Part shown: piece after piece, positions 7,299-15,462 of the stretch | Layout of the letters: each line of letters starts with the position of its first letter | How positions within the stretch are numbered: position 1 is the first letter of the stretch | From: Candidatus Limiplasma pullicola | GTDB lineage: Bacteria; Bacillota; Clostridia; Christensenellales; Aristaeellaceae | DNA: 64,000 bases | Direction: 5' to 3' | Assembly: GCA_018710985.1 (NCBI GenBank) | Contig: DVIV01000044.1 | Span: forward strand, 1 to 64,000 | The notes under the pieces: model-generated | Told to the model about the DNA's origin: nothing | What the model saw: only the letters and a program-made list of their open reading frames with translations | Database searches by the model: none | Position numbers and translations under genes: made by a program

Positions 7299-8828
7299 AT
7301 GAGTGAAGCTGTGAACGAACGATCCGGCGTCCTGATGTCGATCCGGGGGGTCACAAAGGCCTTCGGGTCCAACGTAGTGCTCAAGGGCATCAATATGGAT
7401 GTCAAGACGGGAGAGGTCATCGCGCTCATCGGTGGCAACGGCGCCGGCAAGAGCACTTTGATGAAGATTATCATGGGCATCTACGACCTCGACGAGGGCG
7501 AGATTTTCATGGCCGGCCAGCCCGTCAAGCTGGGCAAGCCCTCCGCTTCGCTGGCGCAGGGTATCTATCTGGTGCCGCAGGAGCCGATGCTTTTCCCCAA
7601 CATGACGGTGCTTGAAAACGTGCTGATGGGCTTCAACGAAAACGAAGCGGAGCTCAAAAAGCGCCTGCAGAAGCACATGGAGGAGCTGGGCTTCACCCTC
7701 AATCTGCAGCGCAAGGCCAGCACCCTGTCCATCGCGGAGCAGCAGCTGGTGGAGATTTTGCGCGGCCTGATGCGCGAGGCGCGGCTTTTGATCCTGGACG
7801 AGCCCACCAGCGCCCTCACCTTCGGCGAGGTGCAGTCGCTCTTTAAGGTGGTGGAGGACCTCAAGCGCAAGGGCATCAGCATGATCTACATCACCCACCG
7901 CCTCACGGAGGTGTTCGAGATCGCCACCGACGTGGCCATCATGCGCGACGGTCTGATCACGCTGAGCGGTCCGGTGCAGGACTTCACCAAGGAAATGCTC
8001 ATTCAGGGCCTGCTGCCCACGGATGTGGAGGTCAGCGAATCCGGTCACCGCGCCTACCGGCCGGTGGATTACAAAAACACCAAGCCCGTCCTCAAGGTGC
8101 GCAACTTCTCCGGCTACGGCTTCAGCGACATCAGCTTTGACCTCTATCCCGGCGAGATCCTGGGCGTCGCGGGCGTGGTCGGGGCCGGCCGCACCGAGAT
8201 GATCAGCACGATCTTCGGCCGCGACAAGACGCTCGGCGGCACGGTTACGCTGGACGGCAAGGACATCACCGGCCTTTCCACCAAGCGGATTCTGCAGGAG
8301 GGCATCAACTTTGTGCCCGAGGACCGTCACTATCACGGCCTGTTCAAGATCCGCTCCATCTCCTCCAACACCACCTCGGCGCTGCTGAATTCCAGGGAGC
8401 TGGGCAAGGTGGACATGAACCGCCGTCACCAGCGCGAAATCTCCCAGCAGTACGCGGACAAGTTCCGTACCAAGATCGTCTCGCTGGAGGACCTCATCGG
8501 CAGCCTGTCGGGCGGCAACCAGCAGAAGGTCGTCATCTCCCGCGCGCTGTCCACCCGCCCCAAGGTCGTCATCCTGGACGAGCCCACCCGCGGCATCGAC
8601 GCCGCCGCCCGCAGCGACGTGTACGGCATCATTCGCCAGCTCAAGGAGGAAGGCGTGGCCGTGCTGATGGTTTCCTCCGATATCGAGGAGGTCGTGGAGC
8701 TGGCGGATCGCGCAATCACCATCTTCCAGGGCCGGATCAACGGCGAGTTCAGCCACGACGAAATCTCCCAGGACGCGCTGACCAGCGCCTCCTTCGGAAT
8801 CGGGCATGAAAGGGTGGTTGCCAAATGA
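7299..8828 (+). CDS. lsrA: AI-2 importer ATPase LsrA (tandem ABC domains)
   Basis: The ATG at 7299 follows ATGGAGG; the track's 7284 start overlaps that SD. The 509-residue product carries two ABC domains, as in sugar importers of the RbsA/LsrA type. The first has Walker A GGNGAGKST near residue 47, Q-loop VPQEPMLFPN and Walker B LLILDEPTSAL. The second has GVVGAGRTE, PEDRHYHGLF, signature LSGGNQQKV and VVILDEPTRGID. The first domain's signature is altered to LSIAEQQL, as in LsrA, so only one canonical signature remains. It powers AI-2 uptake with LsrC, LsrD and LsrB. Its stop overlaps the lsrC start in ATGA. Confidence 0.92.
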   Translation: MSEAVNERSGVLMSIRGVTKAFGSNVVLKGINMDVKTGEVIALIGGNGAGKSTLMKIIMGIYDLDEGEIFMAGQPVKLGKPSASLAQGIYLVPQEPMLFPNMTVLENVLMGFNENEAELKKRLQKHMEELGFTLNLQRKASTLSIAEQQLVEILRGLMREARLLILDEPTSALTFGEVQSLFKVVEDLKRKGISMIYITHRLTEVFEIATDVAIMRDGLITLSGPVQDFTKEMLIQGLLPTDVEVSESGHRAYRPVDYKNTKPVLKVRNFSGYGFSDISFDLYPGEILGVAGVVGAGRTEMISTIFGRDKTLGGTVTLDGKDITGLSTKRILQEGINFVPEDRHYHGLFKIRSISSNTTSALLNSRELGKVDMNRRHQREISQQYADKFRTKIVSLEDLIGSLSGGNQQKVVISRALSTRPKVVILDEPTRGIDAAARSDVYGIIRQLKEEGVAVLMVSSDIEEVVELADRAITIFQGRINGEFSHDEISQDALTSASFGIGHERVVAK

Positions 8829-9841
8829 GCAAAGTCAAGGGCCTGTTCAAAGCCAGGTGGATGTCGAGCCTGATTTTTCTCTTGCTGCTGTTTCTGATCA
8901 CCGGCGTTGCGGAGCCTGATTTCCTCAGCTATTCCAACATCATCAGCTGCTTCAACACCGCGACGATGTACACGCTCCTGGCCATCGGCATCGCCTTTGT
9001 CATCATGACCGGCGAGATCGACGTATCCATCGGCTCCACGCTGGGGCTGTCCGCCGCCATGACCGGTCTGATCGCCAAGCAGGACGGCAGCATCGGCGTG
9101 ATGCTTCTGGCCGTCGTCGCAACCGGTGCCGTAATCGGCCTGATCAACGGCGTGGGCGTGGCCTACTTCGGCGTTCCGTCCCTGATCTTCACGCTGGGCA
9201 CCAACAGCGTCGTCCGCGGCATGATCTACATCCTCTCCGACGGCCGCACAGTGGAAAACTTCGGCGGCTCGCTGGCCAGCTACGGAAACCTCACCCTCTT
9301 TGCGGAGATTACCCTGTACTACGCCCTCGCCGTGCTGCTGGTCGCCGTGGCCCATATCGTGCTGACCAAAACCCGCAAGGGCAAGTACTTCATCGCGGTG
9401 GGCGACAACGCGGGCGGCGCCAACCTGGTGGGCATCTCCGTGACGGGCACCAAGCTTTTGGCCTACGTGCTCTGCGGCGTGTTCGCGGGCCTGGGCGGCT
9501 TCGTGTTCGCCTCCAAGTACGGCCAGGTCATGACCGTCGCCGGCAACGGCTACGAAATGACCGCCATCGCAGCCTGCGTGCTGGGCGGCATCTCGCTGTC
9601 CGGCGGCCTGGGCAACATGGTGGGCGCGGCCATCGGCGCGGTGATCATGTCCTCCATCAGCCGTCTGTTGGTCTTTATCGGCCTGCCGTCCACCTATGAC
9701 AACACCATCACCGGCATTATGCTCATCGTGATTGTCGTAATCGACGCGCTGACCCAGCGCCGTTCCATCGAAATGGCCAGAAGAAAGCGTCTCCTGTCCA
9801 GAACGGCGGAAACCGCTGCGGAAGGAGAGTGCCAGGCATGA
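8825..9841 (+). CDS. lsrC: AI-2 importer permease LsrC
   Basis: A 338-residue hydrophobic permease of the BPD_transp_2 (RbsC/LsrC) family with about eight to ten predicted membrane segments. Family landmarks are ITGEIDVSIGSTLGLSA near the N-terminal third and the EAA-like cytoplasmic region NGYEMTAIAACVLGGISLSGG, the usual ATPase contact. It starts in an ATGA overlap with lsrA and ends in an ATGA overlap with lsrD, so translation is likely coupled. With LsrD it forms the membrane channel. Confidence 0.9.
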   Translation: MSKVKGLFKARWMSSLIFLLLLFLITGVAEPDFLSYSNIISCFNTATMYTLLAIGIAFVIMTGEIDVSIGSTLGLSAAMTGLIAKQDGSIGVMLLAVVATGAVIGLINGVGVAYFGVPSLIFTLGTNSVVRGMIYILSDGRTVENFGGSLASYGNLTLFAEITLYYALAVLLVAVAHIVLTKTRKGKYFIAVGDNAGGANLVGISVTGTKLLAYVLCGVFAGLGGFVFASKYGQVMTVAGNGYEMTAIAACVLGGISLSGGLGNMVGAAIGAVIMSSISRLLVFIGLPSTYDNTITGIMLIVIVVIDALTQRRSIEMARRKRLLSRTAETAAEGECQA

Positions 9842-10869
9842 AGGCCGTGAAAAAGATTTTCAAGCACTGGGAAATGTTCCTGCTGGTGTTTCTGGTTCTG
9901 GAGTTTGTGATCTTCGGCGCGGTGAATCCCAAGTTCCTGCGTCCGCAGTCCATCATGAACAGCATCGTCAACTACATCAGCGTCTGCATCATCGCGCTGT
10001 TCGTCACCCTGGTGATGATCACCGGCGGCATTGATATCCAGGCCGCCTCCATCATCGGCCTGACCAGCATCATCCAGGGCTACCTGTGGAGCGATCTGGG
10101 GCTGAACATCTGGACCTCCGTGCTCCTGGCCATCGTCGTCGCGGCGATCTGCGGCGGGTTGTCCGGCTTCTTCATCGCCTATTGCGGCGTGCAGCCCATG
10201 GTGGTTACCCTCGGCGGCAGCTTCCTGTATTCGGGCCTGGCGCTGCTGGTGTCCGGCATGTCCGCCACGCCCGCCTATCAGGGCATCAGCGGCTTCCCCG
10301 CCAAAACGGATGACGGCGCGTTCGTGGACTACCGCTTCCTGGGCAAGGGCGAGCTGCTGGGCGTGCCCATGCCGATCGTCATCTATCTGGTGCTGATCGT
10401 GCTGTGCATCTGGCTTCTGCACCGCACCAAGTACGGCGAGCGCCTCTACCTCATCGGCGTCAACCAGCAGGCTGCCGAGTATTCCGGCATCAACACCCGC
10501 CTGGTGATCATGAGCACCTACGTGCTCTCCGCCGTAAGCGCCGCGCTGGCCGGCACGATTCTGACCTCCAACGTCAACTCCGCCAAGTACAACCTCGGCT
10601 CCGGCTACACGCTGGCCATCATCACCGCTGTGGTGCTGGGCGGCACGCTCAACACCGGCGGCAAGGGCAGCATTTTGGGCACGGTGCTGGCGTCGCTGAT
10701 CATCTGCATCCTGCGCTACGGCCTGCCCCTGTGCTTTGACGTGAGCACGCAGAACCTGGACCTGCCGGTCGGCATCATTCTGGTGCTGGTGGTGCTGGGC
10801 CGCGAGATCGCCGGCCGGGGCATGATCGCCAAGGCGGTCCGCGCCTTCAAAAAGTCGGCCGCCGCCTGA
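9838..10869 (+). CDS. lsrD: AI-2 importer permease LsrD
   Basis: I chose the ATG at 9838, preceded by AAGGAGAG and overlapping the lsrC stop; the track start at 9829 sits on the SD. The 343-residue product is the second BPD_transp_2 permease, with a TGGIDIQAASIIGL segment in place of the sister protein's GEIDVSIGS and the conserved YTLAIITAVVLGGT loop for the ATPase. A run of Lys/Arg follows the last membrane segment. A hairpin separates it from lsrB. Confidence 0.9.
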   Translation: MKAVKKIFKHWEMFLLVFLVLEFVIFGAVNPKFLRPQSIMNSIVNYISVCIIALFVTLVMITGGIDIQAASIIGLTSIIQGYLWSDLGLNIWTSVLLAIVVAAICGGLSGFFIAYCGVQPMVVTLGGSFLYSGLALLVSGMSATPAYQGISGFPAKTDDGAFVDYRFLGKGELLGVPMPIVIYLVLIVLCIWLLHRTKYGERLYLIGVNQQAAEYSGINTRLVIMSTYVLSAVSAALAGTILTSNVNSAKYNLGSGYTLAIITAVVLGGTLNTGGKGSILGTVLASLIICILRYGLPLCFDVSTQNLDLPVGIILVLVVLGREIAGRGMIAKAVRAFKKSAAA

Positions 10870-10884
10870 CGAAACGCATTTCAT

Positions 10885-10904
10885 GGGACGTTGACCGACG
10901 TCCC
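10885..10904 (+). promoter_or_regulatory. Intercistronic hairpin between lsrD and lsrB
   Basis: GGGACGT-6-ACGTCCC forms a perfect 7-bp stem in the 68-bp gap before lsrB, with no U-run directly after it. Such hairpins ahead of binding-protein genes often mark processing or stability points that raise binding-protein level over permease. That role is inference here. Confidence 0.45.
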
Positions 10905-10937
10905 TTGAGATAATAAAAAAACAGGAGGAACCCAACC

Positions 10938-12005
10938 ATGAAAAAGATCCTTGCGATGATCCTTGTGCTGTGCATGGCGCTCACGCTGGCCTCTGCCGCC
11001 GTGGCCGAGGGCAAGAGCCCCGTGGACGGCATGACGGTGGCCTTCATCCCGAAGGTTTCCGGCAACTCTTTCTTCGAAGCTGCTAACGACGGCGCCCAGA
11101 AGTACGCCGCGGAGTGGGGCCTGACCGTAGACTACATCGGCTCCCCCGATGCTTCCGTGACCACCCAGCTGGAGCTCATCCAGCAGGCCATCGACAAGGG
11201 CGTGGACGCCATCTGCATCTCCGCCGTTGACGCCACCGCTCTGGACGAGAAGCTGATGGAAGCGCAGGACGCCGGCATCTATGTCAGCACCTGGGACTCC
11301 GACGTTTCCCCCAACGCCCGCGCGCTGATGGTTTCCCAGGGCACCGCGGACGTGCTCGGACCCATGCTGGTTGAAATGGGCGTCGAGTCCCTCAAGGAGC
11401 GCGGCGTGGACGTCGAAGGCGCCGTGAACTATGTGTGGCACTTCTCCAACCCCAGCGTGGCTGACCAGAACTCCTGGTACGTCGCCGGCGAGGAATACAT
11501 CAAGGAGAACTACCCCAACTGGGTCGCCGTGAACGAGCCCTACTACAGCAACCAGGATCCCGCTCAGTCCGTGAGCGTGGGCGAGGCCATCTTCGAGGCC
11601 TATCCCGACATCGACCTGATCATCTGCAACGACTCCACCGCTCTGCCCGGCCAGTGCGGCGCCGCCCAGAACAAGGGCCTGACCGCTGAGGACGTGACCA
11701 TCACCGGCTTCTGCCCGCCCTCCGGCATGACCACCTATCTGGAGAACGGCATCTGCACCCGTTGGGGTCTGTGGGATTGCGGCATCCAGGGCGCCATGGG
11801 CTGCTACCTGGCCGCCTATGTGTCCGCCGGCAACACCGTGAAGGTGGGCGACGTGGTGACCATCCCCGGCATCGGCGATGTGACCATCCTTGCCAACGGC
11901 GATCTGGTCGAGGGCCAGGAGACCGCTCCCGAGAACAACGGCGTGGTGCTGCTGCCCGAGCGCGTTGTCTTCACCGCCGAGAACGTTGCGGACTATCCGT
12001 TCTGA
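10938..12005 (+). CDS. lsrB: AI-2 binding protein LsrB
   Basis: 355 residues with a signal peptide (cleavage likely after AVA at about residue 23). There is no proper lipobox: the only early Cys is C12, inside the hydrophobic core. That is unusual for a binding protein of a one-membrane organism. Counting against the AI-2 contacts known for Salmonella LsrB (K35, D116, D166, Q167, P220, A222), I find K39, D120, D176, Q177 and P237 conserved. The last position is Q239 instead of Ala. Long stretches such as AFIPK, TWDSD, ADQN and NNGVVLLPERV match the family. AGGAGG precedes the ATG. It delivers ligand to LsrACD outside the membrane. Confidence 0.9.
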   Translation: MKKILAMILVLCMALTLASAAVAEGKSPVDGMTVAFIPKVSGNSFFEAANDGAQKYAAEWGLTVDYIGSPDASVTTQLELIQQAIDKGVDAICISAVDATALDEKLMEAQDAGIYVSTWDSDVSPNARALMVSQGTADVLGPMLVEMGVESLKERGVDVEGAVNYVWHFSNPSVADQNSWYVAGEEYIKENYPNWVAVNEPYYSNQDPAQSVSVGEAIFEAYPDIDLIICNDSTALPGQCGAAQNKGLTAEDVTITGFCPPSGMTTYLENGICTRWGLWDCGIQGAMGCYLAAYVSAGNTVKVGDVVTIPGIGDVTILANGDLVEGQETAPENNGVVLLPERVVFTAENVADYPF

Positions 12006-12027
12006 TCGTCTCTTCGCAACCGATCAA

Positions 12028-12061
12028 GGGAGAGGAAGCGCCTTCGGGCGCTTCTCCTCCC
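12028..12061 (+). terminator. Strong hairpin between lsrB and lsrF
   Basis: Two 15-base arms with only small internal mismatches enclose a stable TTCG tetraloop. CTTTC follows instead of a clean U-run, so it may be a partial terminator or an mRNA-stabilising structure that sets lsrF below lsrB. Confidence 0.5.
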
Positions 12062-12150
12062 TTTCATGGCGCACGCGGGCGGACAGCCGCTCGCAGCGTC
12101 CACACTGAACGACCGACTGACAGCTACTTACTTCAAGGAGGGTTTTCAAC

Positions 12151-13029
12151 ATGGCTGATAAAGACGGATTGAAGATTGCGAAGGACTATCATGTGGGCGA
12201 GGCGTTCGCCACCCAGGGCAGCTTTTACGTCAAGGGCGCCAACAACCTGGACTGGGGCATGAAAAAGCACCTGAGCAACATCTTCGACCCCAAGAGCGGC
12301 AACACCGTGATGTTCGCCTTCGACCATGGCTACTTCATGGGCTCCACCGCGGGCCTGGAGCGCCTGGACCTGGTCATCCCCAAGCTGATGCCCTATGTGG
12401 ACTGCCTGATGGGCACCCGCGGCGCGCTGCGCACCTGCGTGCCCCCGGAAAACCGCAAGGCCATCGCCCTGCGCGTCTCCTCCGGCTCCAGCATGCTCAA
12501 CGACGACCTGAGCCATGAGGTCGTGGCCGTGGACATTGAGGACTCCATCCGCATGAACGCCGACTGCATGGCCGTGCAGACCTTCATCGGCGCGGACGGA
12601 CAGCTCGCCAGCATCGACAACCTCAGCCGCGTGATCAACGCCGGCTTCCGCTACAGCATCCCCACGCTGGGTGTGGTTGCCGTGGGCAAGGACATGGAGC
12701 GCACCGACCGCTTCTTCAAGCTCGCCACCCGCATCGTGGCCGAGATGGGCGTGCAGCTGGTCAAAACCTACTACTGCGACAACTTTGAGGAGATCGTGGC
12801 GGCCTGCCCGGTGCCCATCGTGGTGGCCGGCGGCAAGAAGCTGCCCGAGGCCGACGCGCTGACGATGGCCTACCGCAGCATTCAGGGCGGCGCTCGCGGT
12901 CTGGATATGGGCCGCAACATCTTCCAGAGCGAGCACAGCGTGGAAATGGCCCAGGCCATCCGCAAGATCGTGCACGAGGGCTACACCGACAAGGAAGCCT
13001 ACGAGTTCTATCAGGATCTGATTCACTGA
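12151..13029 (+). CDS. lsrF: 3-hydroxy-5-phosphonooxypentane-2,4-dione thiolase LsrF
   Basis: 292 residues, the length of LsrF, with the class I aldolase (DeoC/FbaB) barrel. Visible landmarks are FAFDHGYFMG, ALRVSSGSSMLND, LVKTYYCDNF with the presumed Schiff-base Lys, PIVVAGGKK and ARGLDMGRNIFQ. In enterobacteria LsrF transfers an acetyl group from the isomerised phospho-AI-2 to CoA, ending the signal. AAGGAGG precedes the ATG. It lies 145 bp after lsrB and 134 bp before the fucU-like gene, each gap holding a hairpin. Confidence 0.93.
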   Translation: MADKDGLKIAKDYHVGEAFATQGSFYVKGANNLDWGMKKHLSNIFDPKSGNTVMFAFDHGYFMGSTAGLERLDLVIPKLMPYVDCLMGTRGALRTCVPPENRKAIALRVSSGSSMLNDDLSHEVVAVDIEDSIRMNADCMAVQTFIGADGQLASIDNLSRVINAGFRYSIPTLGVVAVGKDMERTDRFFKLATRIVAEMGVQLVKTYYCDNFEEIVAACPVPIVVAGGKKLPEADALTMAYRSIQGGARGLDMGRNIFQSEHSVEMAQAIRKIVHEGYTDKEAYEFYQDLIH

Positions 13030-13052
13030 TTCGGACGTGGATCGCGCAAAAC

Positions 13053-13095
13053 GGGCTGCTCCGGCGGCGGGACCTTCCCCGCTCCGGGGCAGCCC
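13053..13095 (+). promoter_or_regulatory. Hairpin between lsrF and the fucU-like gene
   Basis: GGGCTGC pairs with GCAGCCC, with a CCGG/CCGG inner extension, and is followed by CCTTTGC. It is a possible weak terminator or processing structure within the operon. Confidence 0.35.
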
Positions 13096-13163
13096 CTTTG
13101 CAAAGGCATGGGCCGCGGCGCGGCCTGCCGCACGCAAATGAATATGGAAAAGAGGGATAAGGT

Positions 13164-13598
13164 ATGCTCAAAGGGATTTCCCCCATTCTGACCCCGGAGC
13201 TGCTCAGGATCATCGCCGAGATGGGCCACGGCGACGAGCTGGTCCTGGCCGACGGCAACTTCCCCGCCGCCTCCATTGGCAAGCGCTGCGTGCGCATGGA
13301 CGGCCACGGCGGCGCAGAGGTCATGGCGGCGCTGATGCCCCTGTTCCCGCTGGACGACTTCGTGGATGCGCCCCTGTGCGTGATGGAGGTGCCCGACGGC
13401 ATGTTCCCCGGCAACGTCGCTCCCATCTGGGAGCGTTTCCAGCAGGCGGCGGACACGGACCTGCCCGGCGCGCACATGGAAAAGATGGAGCATGACGCCT
13501 TCATGGACCGCGCCCGCGCGGCCTACGCGGTGGTTCAGACCGGCGAAACGGCCCTGTATGGCAACATCATCCTCCGCAAGGGCGTGGTGCGGCTCTAA
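13164..13598 (+). CDS. FucU/RbsD-family sugar mutarotase in the lsr operon
   Basis: 144 residues, the size of FucU, which interconverts sugar anomers. The match is clear at both ends: MLKGISPILTPELL, EMGHGDELVLADGNFPA with the conserved His, and the C-terminal YGNIILRKGVVRL. It is the last gene of the rightward lsr operon, in the place where enterobacteria carry lsrG. LsrG is an unrelated small isomerase. DPD exists as cyclic and open forms, so an anomer-handling enzyme would fit, but the substrate is inference. AGGGATAAGGT precedes the ATG and a strong terminator follows. Confidence 0.85.
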   Translation: MLKGISPILTPELLRIIAEMGHGDELVLADGNFPAASIGKRCVRMDGHGGAEVMAALMPLFPLDDFVDAPLCVMEVPDGMFPGNVAPIWERFQQAADTDLPGAHMEKMEHDAFMDRARAAYAVVQTGETALYGNIILRKGVVRL

Positions 13599-13613
13599 GC
13601 CGCCGCGCCAGGC

Positions 13614-13653
13614 AAACGCCCCCGGACCGCGAATGCGATCCGGGGGCGTTTTT
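13614..13653. terminator. Terminator after the lsr operon
   Basis: AACGCCCCCGGA pairs with its complement across a GAAT loop and is followed by TTTTT on the + side. It lies between convergent operons. The - side continues with fewer Ts. Confidence 0.85.
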
Positions 13654-13671
13654 AGCAGTTTTTCCAAAGCC

Positions 13672-14130
13672 TTACGCGTTAAGCTCGTCGGCCAGCATCG
13701 CCGCGGCTTCCCGCACCAGGCGCGGGCAGGGGCGCTTTGCGTAGTATTCGGGGTCGCGCTCGCTGGGCATGTTGGACGGGTCGATGCCCGCGCGCTCCAG
13801 CAGCGGCCGGCAGTCGATGGCCGCCTCCGCCTCGCGGAACCGCTCGGCCATGCGCTGAATGGCGGCGTATTCGGCCTTCTTGCCCTCTTTTTCCTCGGGC
13901 CGGTCATAGCCGCGCAGCATGCCGTAGACCATGGCCATGCCGCTGACAGCCCCGCACACGCCGCGCAGGCCGCCCACGCCGCCGCCAAACCCGCTGGACA
14001 GGCGGGCCGCCGTCTGCATCTCCAGCCCCATTTCCTGCACATAGGCCAGCACCACGCTCTGCGCGCAGTTGTAGCCCTCGCGGAACAGCGCCTCCGCGCG
14101 CGCCGCCTTTTCCTCCCTGTCGATGCGCAT
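13672..14130 (-). CDS. C_GCAxxG_C_C family putative redox protein
   Basis: 152 residues with the defining spaced cysteines: GYNCAQSV near residue 21, GVCGAVSG in a Gly-rich stretch (GFGGGVGGLRGVCG), and further Cys at DCRPLL and RPCP. Members of this family are small helical proteins thought to be redox-active or cofactor-binding. No reaction is established. AAGGAGG precedes the ATG. It is the last gene of a leftward operon, only 10 bp after the NBP35/Mrp-like gene, which fits a thiol or Fe-S context. Confidence 0.85.
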   Translation of the reverse strand: MRIDREEKAARAEALFREGYNCAQSVVLAYVQEMGLEMQTAARLSSGFGGGVGGLRGVCGAVSGMAMVYGMLRGYDRPEEKEGKKAEYAAIQRMAERFREAEAAIDCRPLLERAGIDPSNMPSERDPEYYAKRPCPRLVREAAAMLADELNA

Positions 14131-14140
14131 AAGCCCCTCC

Positions 14141-14983
14141 TTATTTTCCGGCCCTGGCGGGCAGGTCGTACACCGCGTCGGCGATCTTGTCCAGCCAGTC
14201 GCCGTTAAATAGCTCGATCATGCCCTTGTCGATGCCGCCCGCCAGCTTGGGGTCGATAGGCAGCTGGGCCGTGAGCGGAATGTTGTAGCGCTGGGCGATC
14301 TCCGCCACATGGCTCTTGCCGAACAGCTCCACGTGCTTGCCGCAGTCGGGGCAAGCCACGTAGCTCATGTTCTCCACCAGCGCCATGACGGGAATCTCCA
14401 TCATCCCGGCCATCTTGAGCGCCTTTTCCACGATCATCTCCACCAGCTCCTGCGGGGTGGAAACCAGAATCACGCCGTCCACGGGGATGGTCTGGAACAC
14501 GGTGAGCATCACGTCGCCCGTTCCCGGAGGCATGTCGATGAACAGCACGTCCTTGTCACCCCAGATCACGTCGGTCCAGAACTGGCCCACCGCGCCCGCG
14601 ATGACCGGGCCGCGCCAGACCACGGGGTCGGAGTCGTTGTCCAGCAGCAGGTTCAGGCTCATCACGTCGATGCCCGTCGTGGTCTTGACCGGCAGAATGC
14701 CCGCGTCGGTCCCCATGGCCTTTTCCTTGATGCCAAACGCCTTGGGAATGGAGGGACCCGTGATGTCCGCGTCCAGGATACCCACCTTCAGGCCCTGGCG
14801 CTGCGCCAGCACCGCCAGCAGGGAGGTGACCAGGCTTTTGCCCACGCCGCCCTTGCCGCTGCACACGCCTACAACTTTTTTGATGTGTGATAGTTCATGG
14901 GGCTTGGCCAGCAGGCTTTCCGGCTCAATGCGATTGCCGCAGCTCTGGCTACAGGTGGAACAATCGTGCGTACATTCGCTCAT
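14141..14983 (-). CDS. NBP35/Mrp (ApbC)-type Fe-S cluster carrier ATPase
   Basis: I start at the ATG 14983 (SD AGAGGGG), which overlaps the DUF3842 stop in ATGA; the track start is 18 codons longer and lies inside the upstream gene. The 280-residue product has an N-terminal four-Cys motif (CTHDCSTCSQSC), a deviant Walker A GKGGVGKS near residue 43, GILDADITGPSIP, FIDMPPGTGD and a C-terminal CPDC pair that bridges an Fe-S cluster in the dimer. This family binds and transfers [4Fe-4S] clusters in the cytoplasm. It is unrelated to the Mrp antiporter further right despite the shared name. Confidence 0.92.
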   Translation of the reverse strand: MSECTHDCSTCSQSCGNRIEPESLLAKPHELSHIKKVVGVCSGKGGVGKSLVTSLLAVLAQRQGLKVGILDADITGPSIPKAFGIKEKAMGTDAGILPVKTTTGIDVMSLNLLLDNDSDPVVWRGPVIAGAVGQFWTDVIWGDKDVLFIDMPPGTGDVMLTVFQTIPVDGVILVSTPQELVEMIVEKALKMAGMMEIPVMALVENMSYVACPDCGKHVELFGKSHVAEIAQRYNIPLTAQLPIDPKLAGGIDKGMIELFNGDWLDKIADAVYDLPARAGK

Positions 14984-15435
14984 GTTGATGATTCCCCTCT
15001 TTTTTGTTGTTCGGAGCCGTCCACAGGATGGCCGCAAAGCACGCAGATCATGCGCGCCGCCTCTCGGATGAGGCTATCCAGCGGCTGCTTGCCCACGCCC
15101 GCGATCATCAGTCCGCAGCGCTCCAGGGGCACCAGCACCTTTTGCGCCTCGCTGAGGCTGACCGCCGCCGCAATGGCCGGCGAGATCTCGCCCAGCATGG
15201 CGTTGGCATGCAGGATACCCGTCACGCCGGCGATCACATCGGCGCGGCGGCACTGGTAGCGGATGGCGCTTTCGCCGGTGGCGCCCAGATCCGCGCCCGC
15301 GCGCAGCATGGCCGCGGTCGCCTGCGCGTTGGTGCCTGTGGCGATGACCTCCTGCTCGGGCGCAAGCCGCTTCACAGCGGCGATCAGGCTCTTGCCCACG
15401 CCGCCGCCCTGCCCGTCAATCACCAATAACCGCAT
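14980..15435 (-). CDS. DUF3842 family protein
   Basis: 151 residues beginning MRLLVIDGQGGGVGKSL, a Gly-rich loop that resembles but is not a proper Walker A. GTNAQATAAMLRAGAD and ADVIAGVTGILHANAMLGEISP follow. The family is common in Clostridia and has no known function. Its stop overlaps the start of the Fe-S carrier gene, so the two are probably co-translated. Two Cys near the C-terminus (MICVLCGHP) could bind a metal. AGAGGGGGA precedes the ATG. Confidence 0.78.
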   Translation of the reverse strand: MRLLVIDGQGGGVGKSLIAAVKRLAPEQEVIATGTNAQATAAMLRAGADLGATGESAIRYQCRRADVIAGVTGILHANAMLGEISPAIAAAVSLSEAQKVLVPLERCGLMIAGVGKQPLDSLIREAARMICVLCGHPVDGSEQQKRGESST

Positions 15436-15462
15436 GCAGGTCCCCCTCTGTGCCGGGGCCGG

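Noticed and set aside
10938-11010. LsrB as a lipoprotein through C12
   Set aside because: The residues before C12 (ILVL) do not form a lipobox and the Cys is mid-core of the signal peptide.
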